Positions 58,500 through 64,000 of a DNA stretch of 64,000 bases are shown piece after piece (position 1 is the first letter of the stretch; the number at the start of each line of letters is the position of its first letter). The stretch is from Icerya purchasi (Eukaryota > Arthropoda > Insecta > Hemiptera > Monophlebidae), in assembly GCA_039619475.1 (NCBI GenBank), contig CM077116.1, forward strand, positions 37,335,183 through 37,399,182, in the 5' to 3' direction. The notes beneath the pieces were generated by a model, which searched no databases, was not told the origin of the DNA, and saw only the letters and a program-made list of their open reading frames with translations. Both the position numbers and the translations under genes were made by a program.

Positions 58500-61150
58500 A
58501 ACGAGTAAGGGAAAAATACAAAGAGGAAACAATCCGCAGGACTTTAAATCCTCCAAAAGGGAGACTCTATCTTCAGCTAGCGCTTCACAATTAAAAAAAA
58601 CAGGTGATTAATTTTCTTGCGATAAACTGTGCTAACATGGCAGTTGGAATGTAGAGGAGTCCCAACCCCAAAATTTAGTCGCACCCTGTTATGCCCTGAC
58701 GAAGTCTACAGATAGGAATCACAAACCTTCGCACCTGGACTAATTTGTAAGGCCTGACTAAACTAGGCGCACTCTTGATAGCATTTTCCCATTCAATTAA
58801 GTTCTCTTTTGATCTTCTGCAAAAGATCCGTTGATGGAATATAGGAATATATCATCCTGTCCAAGGCAGCGTCCTTAGCTGCCTGATCACCACTTCGTTA
58901 AAAATGATTCTATGGTGACTATGGGTCCAACAAAACTTTATTCCTCATTATTCCGAATGTTGGCGAGTTTTGATTTTTAATATCAGTAGGTGGCTCTGAT
59001 ACTAAAAGTGACTGCTCCTAAGGGTCAAAAACTGCTGCTTAGACTGCTGAGCATATTACTGTTTTTCCTGTACCGTATGCAGCATTTAGAATAAAATCAC
59101 AGGCATTGCCAATGGCGAGCAACTCAGTAGTAAACACAGAAGCCTCAGGCGGAAGCTTAAACTTAAATATAAAGTCCTCTCCCGTTATGAGGGCAGCATC
59201 TGCCGCCTTGCTAGACCCTAAGAGGTTGGCGCCATCGGCAAATATTCTTATGAAAGAAGAGTATTCGGATTCCATTAATTGCATAAAACAAGAATTAAAA
59301 ACACAATGGGGAAGGCATTCTTTCTTTAAGCTGTTTAAGAGGGCCAAATTTACGTCTATTATAACTAAATCGATATTATGCGGAAAAATTAAATACCTAG
59401 ATGGCAGCACGAATGTGCTGTACCTACCGACATTTCTGACTAAAAGCGGCTTTTTACGCTGTACGAATCTCCATTCACTTGAAATTTTAATGAGGTTTTT
59501 TAATATTAATGGTTAGGTGGAAGCTACAACATTTAATTAAAAATCGATTTACCAAAAGAGATCTTTTTATCTGTAGGGGAGGAATTTTAGATTCCATTTG
59601 AAGACTTACAGAGCAGGAGCCGATCTAACATTCCCTGTCATAAGCCTTAATCCCAGATTCTGCATAACGTCCAACCTACCCAGAAGTGACTTTGAAGTCA
59701 ATCCATAAAAAACCGCACCGTAATCAAGTTTAAATCTAACAATAGCTTTATAAAGAAGACAAGGTCACTGAGTCCCCTCCCTCGAAAGTATTGCTAATCG
59801 CTTTCAACAGATTAAAAGTGCTGATTAACTGTTGGAGCAAGGTCTGTATATGGAATGCCTAACTTAATCTGGACTCTAGATACATGCCTAGATATTTCAC
59901 CTGTTTAAAAAACGTAATGTTTTGATTGTGAATTTTAATTATTATGTCTGGTTGAGAGTAAGGACTAAGAGTAAATAACGTAACACATGATTTGGATGGA
60001 GACAGGTGCAAGCTAATTCTTTGAAAGTCATTATGAGAAGCGTTTACTGAAAATTGATTATCCTGTATACAATAAGAAAGATTTTTATTCCTACTATATA
60101 CAAGAACATCGTCCGCATATGATAAAATATTTAATGCAGAAGTTAGCTGGGTAAAAAGGATTGATCTGATGTAAATGTTGAATAATAAAGGAACCGATCT
60201 CCCCGGTAAATTGTATGAAGATCCGTTTGTTTAAAAACAGGGTTTAAGAAGAAATAGAGCAATCTTTTTGAAAATAATTTACACAGAATTTTTACTATGA
60301 GATTTGGTATTCCTAACGCAGTTAATTGCTTAAACAAGATGGGAATGGAAACATTGTCAAAAGCTTCCTTAACATAAAAACTATATTAAATGGTTCTTTA
60401 TAATCAGTTCAAACGCTTTTCTTAGACAGGAAGCCAAGGGGAAATTGGCCAGTAAGAAGATACTTGAGCAGTAGATTTTCCGGATTTCAGAATAATGCAT
60501 ACAAGAAACAGCCCCTAGTCCTCCGGAACCAACCCCTATTGCAACAGACCATTAAAGGTGCCGACAAGAATAATTTTGGCATTGTACAGAATACGTTACG
60601 CCGTCTACACCAGGTGCTGAATCTTTCTTCTTATATAATAGGACAAAGAGTGCAACATAAGAGATAGGTTGTAGCAAAAAGTGATTCACCGCCGTGTGAG
60701 TTTGTGGAGCCTGACTGATTTCAATTAACTCATCAGCTGTAGGCACGTATGGAGGAGACACCAAGCTAACAAAATCATGAAACCAGTCTGCATTACCATA
60801 ACCTTACTCGGTATACTATCGTCGTTAAAGCGTTTAACTAGAAACCAAACTTCCTTTAAAGGCGTGTTCCTATTACATTTGCTACATAAATTCTTCCAGG
60901 AAATTTTCTTGCTTGATTTTAGAAGTTTACATGTTTCAGCAGCAATTTTTTTATATTCTATGTATGATTGCGTGGTGCCTTCTGACCGAAATTTTCTCAA
61001 AGCCTCATTACATCTCAGGCACCTAGCAGGCCTCTTATATTGACTGCAGATGTGTCTATACCTTAAGCAACGGAAACATTGACGTGTTCGCCTAATAAAG
61101 GGTTCACAGCTAAAACGAACGTTCCATAAAAATACATAGACTAGCAGAGT
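58500..61150 (-). mobile_element. I-type LINE with Gag knuckle, RT and RNase H, internally deleted (family C)
   Basis: Minus strand order: ORF1 end CEPFIRRTRQCFRCLRYRH with PARCLRC (CCHC zinc knuckles, near 61030-61110); linker NEALRKFRSEGTTQSYIEYK and WKNLCSKCNRNTPLKEVW (60980-60840); RT block DSAPGVDGVTYSV near 60600; LTALGIPNLIVKILCKLFSK near 60280; YADDVLVYSR near 60105; FFKQVKYLGMYLESRL near 59900; AVFYGLTSKSLLGRLDVMQN near 59680; RNase H ADGANLLGSSKAADAALI with SVFTTELLAIGNACDFI (59270-59100); and an EVxDQAAKDAALD remnant near 58880. The whole AP endonuclease is missing between the knuckles and the linker. Multiple frameshifts and stops occur, so it is inactive. Confidence 0.85.
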
Positions 61151-61539
61151 TTGACCCTCAAATACAATAAGTACAGAAGTGAAATTTCTTCGTTTGTGTA
61201 CTCAATATCGATGTTTTTAATAACAGCAGATGGAGACACTAATTAAGACGGAATATAAGTGTTATAGCCAATCGACGTGAAACAAGGGGGTGATCAACAA
61301 GTTCATTAGCGAAAGCTGGAGAAGTGTAGACTTTCAGGGCACTAATCGATATTCTACCTAATTGTGCAGAAAAAATTCGTTCGACAAAAACCCTATATAT
61401 ACCCGAATCATTCTGGCAGTAAGATTCAGAATATCTATTTTTATTAATGAGATTGTACTTATATTTCTAGAATTGTTTTTGATATAGTTATCGTCTTTAT
61501 CACCATTGGTATTATTATAATCGTTCATTCTCTTTTTCC

Positions 61540-62515
61540 AGCTCACAGCATGTTTTTTACGGATGGCTCAAAATCTGCTTCAGGTATCGGAGCTGCTTTT
61601 ATCCTTCCTGATATCAACTATTCTGAGTCTTTTCAACTCCCTCCCTTTTCTTCTATCTTCTTAGCCGAATCCATGGCTATTTTACGTGCTATCCTTTTTA
61701 TATCCTCATCATCCAATTTATCAAAATTCGTCATATGCTCTGATTCGAAAAGCGTTTTATCAGCCATCTCATCTCCATTCCCTAAACCATCGTCAGATCC
61801 TATTATTCTTTACATTCGTTCCTTAATTTATAATTTATTAACATCCCGTTCTATCCTAATTGACCTGTTCTGGATTCCGGGCCACTGCGGCATCGTTGGT
61901 AACGATCTTGCCGATTCATGGGCATGTCTAGCTGCAGTAAATGGCCGTTTCATAGACAGATTCCCCTCCCAATGTCTTTGTCCACTCTCTTATCGTTTTT
62001 ACTATGACTTTTGGGCTGATCTTTATCCGTCTCTTTTCTCCAATCCTAACTCTTTTTACCTTGCTATACAACCCTCTCCTCTTACTTCTTCCTGGTTTAA
62101 TAATTTTCCCTGCATCAGCCGTTCTGTTATTTCTTCCATAATTCGCCTCCGCTTTAATCACAGTCTGCTTCCTGCTTCCCTCTTTCGTTTTAATATTGTT
62201 CAGTCTCCCTTGTGTCCCTTCCATCCTCCTACCTTAAATTTGATCTGTGATGTAAACCACCTCCTATTCGAATGCTCATCTATCTCCTCAGAACGCGCAG
62301 TCCTTTATTCTAATTTGCTTGGCCTTGGCCTCCCGATCCCTTACTGTGGCCACTACATTCTTGCTCTTCCTTCTCTTTCTGTTGTTCCTATATTGGCTAT
62401 CTTTATTTCTTCTGATTCTGATCGCTTCCTGATTTAACTTTCAAGTCCCTACGTTTCATTATTTGTTAGTCCTTTGTGCTGCGTAAATGTCCTGAGTTGA
62501 CGCGCCCGAAAAAAA
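61540..62515 (+). mobile_element. 5'-truncated LINE family A copy
   Basis: Starts just before the RNase H domain, ends with the tail atgtcctgagttgacgcgcc and an A-run at 62509-62521, followed by an ATT-rich microsatellite. The high C/T content contrasts with the flanks. 5' truncation is the usual outcome of target-primed insertion. Confidence 0.85.
61550..62437 (+). CDS. LINE RNase H and C-terminal domain, open frame
   Basis: A 295-codon open frame forming the end of a LINE ORF2. RNase H removes RNA from the RNA-DNA hybrid. Motifs: MFFTDGSKSASGIGAAF (Asp), FLAESMAILRAILF (Glu, about residue 42), FVICSDSKSVLSAIS (Asp), FWIPGHCGIVGNDLADSWA (His and Asp). The C-terminus holds NLICDVNHLLFECSS, the CDxxHxxFxC block shared with the other family A copies. 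The first Met is internal to the original protein; it is not a real start. The lack of stops suggests the insertion is recent. Confidence 0.82.
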   Translation: MFFTDGSKSASGIGAAFILPDINYSESFQLPPFSSIFLAESMAILRAILFISSSSNLSKFVICSDSKSVLSAISSPFPKPSSDPIILYIRSLIYNLLTSRSILIDLFWIPGHCGIVGNDLADSWACLAAVNGRFIDRFPSQCLCPLSYRFYYDFWADLYPSLFSNPNSFYLAIQPSPLTSSWFNNFPCISRSVISSIIRLRFNHSLLPASLFRFNIVQSPLCPFHPPTLNLICDVNHLLFECSSISSERAVLYSNLLGLGLPIPYCGHYILALPSLSVVPILAIFISSDSDRFLI

Positions 62516-62521
62516 AAAAAA

Positions 62522-63354
62522 CATTATTATTATTATCATTGTTGTTGCTGTTGATGCTACTATAATTTTTATTTGATCTAACGGTATTATCAGAGAACAT
62601 AGCTGATTTCGTCGCTTCAGTACTTGAATTATTATCAGTTACACTGCCGATGAATTATCGAGGCACATCTGAACATCGTTATCCGTAGTCGAGAAACTGG
62701 GAAGAGTGTTCCCCTCCTCATCATCATTTAACATACCCTGTACAAGTTATATATTTACAGCTGATAAGCGGTGTATACCAAGCACCGAAAGTGTGATGCA
62801 GTGTGTGTAACTGAAATATAAATGTAATAAAAGCAAATAGCTGCGGTAATTTATTATAAAGATAAACTTACAAAAAGACGTTAATGAACCTTCACTCATG
62901 AAACAGTTTGTTTGTATCAGCTCCGATTTGATCAAGTGTGCCAAATGAAATGACCCTCATGCTGCCAACTCAAGCAAGAATGTACACATTTTATGTGTAT
63001 CATTCGTACTTGGGAGGAAAAGAGGTTTTCTCTTCATCAAACTGGTTTTCCTACAGTACAGAAATTAAAAACTTACCGTTCCAGTACAGGCAAATTTCTA
63101 CGAAGATCTTATGCGCAGATGGCTAGACAAAGTATTCAGAATACTTGTAACTATAAATTAGGCGGAGTACAAACTTACTCTTAAAGTACTCATTTAAAGA
63201 AGTTAATATTAATCATATTTGTATGATCCACTTTTTTATAGCAGAAAAATAATATAAGCAACGTACACAAACAGAAAATAGTAATACGTCTGTATTTGTT
63301 ATAAATAATACAGAATGAAAGGATAAAATTTATTTTGAAATTTACAAAAATATA
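62522..63354. other. Intergenic, no recognised feature
   Basis: Two overlapping open frames near 62938-63184 show no recognised similarity. Confidence 0.35.
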
Positions 63355-63357
63355 TAA

Positions 63358-64000
63358 AGGCGGCATTACACCGGGCGCGCAAGCGCGAGCGAGCAAGAAC
63401 AAAAATATGGCCTTGAATATTTATGCTCTCCAGTGTTCTCTGTTCTTCGCAAGCATATGATCAGCCTTCTCATCACACCTACCAATTATTTTTATGTTCG
63501 CTGTTGATCGGGGTACTTGCTATAAACAATAATAATCCTGTGTTGTTGTCACTGTTGTTTGAGAGTTCAATTGTAGAAATATGTGTGACAATGAAGAAAC
63601 GATGTGTGCTTTGTTTATTTTATCGTATAAATTATTACAAATGAGAAGAAGAAGGAGACAAAGAAGATGGTGGAGTTTAACCGTATTCAACAATTGTAAT
63701 TTACATGGTGGCAATAATTTGCTAACAGATTTGGAAGCTGAAGATTCTGGAAAATTTAATAACTTTTGCAGAATGTCGTCGATGGATTTTGAAACCCTAC
63801 ATAATGTAATCGAATCTAAAATAATGAAAGAGGACACTAATTATAGGACAGTGATTTCATTCCATGAGCGGCTGGCTATAACATTGCGATTCTTAGTAAC
63901 GGGAGATTCGTACACTAGCCTACAATATTTGTTCAAAGTATCGCAGCCGGCAATATCGGGAATAGTGCCTGAAGTATGTGATGCACTAATCGAGTCATTA
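63358..64000 (+). mobile_element. PIF/Harbinger element, left part (runs off the window)
   Basis: The probable left end aggcggcattacaccgggcg follows a TAA triplet (63355-63357), as expected for the 3-bp TWA target of this superfamily. A G/C-rich gcgcgcaagcgcgagcgagc stretch lies just inside. The right end is outside the window, so the terminal repeat cannot be confirmed. Confidence 0.6.
63641..64000 (+). CDS. PIF/Harbinger (HARBI1-like) transposase, N-terminal part
   Basis: Open from ATG at 63641 to the window end, 120 codons, with an in-frame stop (tga at 63590) upstream and no earlier Met. It begins MRRRRRQRRWWSLTVFNNC, then FNNFCRMSSMDFETLHNVIE, TVISFHERLAITLRFLVTGD, and SYTSLQYLFKVSQPAISGIV followed by PEVCDALIESL. 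The FRMsxxxFexL, rLaitLRfLatGdsy and vsqsTIsxIvxevc blocks are typical of the region before the DDE nuclease domain in PIF/Harbinger transposases and the domesticated HARBI1. The catalytic residues lie beyond the window. No disruption is seen. Confidence 0.82.
   Translation, partial: MRRRRRQRRWWSLTVFNNCNLHGGNNLLTDLEAEDSGKFNNFCRMSSMDFETLHNVIESKIMKEDTNYRTVISFHERLAITLRFLVTGDSYTSLQYLFKVSQPAISGIVPEVCDALIESL

Noticed and set aside
1..64000. CRISPR arrays, bacterial operons, riboswitches or other prokaryotic systems
   Set aside because: The window is eukaryotic; no regularly spaced short repeats or prokaryotic gene clusters were seen.

Overview
This window is arthropod, most likely insect, nuclear DNA. 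The evidence is an AT-rich background, GT-AG introns of 1-11 kb, tRNA-derived SINEs, several non-LTR retrotransposon (LINE) families and mariner, Tc1, hAT and PIF/Harbinger relics. No bacterial or organellar gene structure is visible. I cannot name the species; a hemipteran or another insect with an expanded genome would fit.

The only host gene I can support is the 3' part of a cGMP-type phosphodiesterase 9 gene (PDE9 family) on the + strand. Ten coding exons (7671-7911, 11478-11600, 13341-13607, 22753-22842, 25458-25619, 26597-26809, 29294-29421, 35308-35481, 46940-47319, 54307-54434) join with consistent phases into 634 codons and a stop. They encode nearly the whole HD-type catalytic domain, then a C-terminal tail of about 315 residues that is Ser/Pro/Glu-rich and low in complexity. 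The 5' end of the gene lies outside the window or was not recognised. Everything else from 7.7 to 54.4 kb is intron.

Layout. 0-6.8 kb: a broken mariner and a pile of decayed, nested LINE fragments in both orientations. 7.7-54.4 kb: PDE9 exons separated by introns that hold an apparently intact mariner (9892-11215), hAT-like elements and MITEs (13.9-20.8 kb), three SINEs of one family, three inverted-repeat elements, a decayed Tc1 and a decayed mariner, and LINE pieces. 50.6-53.6 kb: a decayed LINE split by a 285-bp tandem repeat and a 122-bp-arm inverted repeat. 54.4-58 kb: probable 3' UTR and AT-rich flank. 58.5-62.5 kb: an internally deleted I-type LINE and a 5'-truncated LINE with an open RNase H reading frame. 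63.36 kb to the end: the start of a PIF/Harbinger element whose transposase runs off the window.

I found no clearly new biological system. The observations most worth checking are a SINE family whose 3' tail matches the tail of a resident LINE (a likely SINE-LINE partnership), a 468-bp near-perfect foldback inside a PDE9 intron, the intact mariner, and the long low-complexity C-terminus of PDE9. Many LINE and transposon assignments were made by reading translated motifs across frameshifts by eye, so their edges are approximate.
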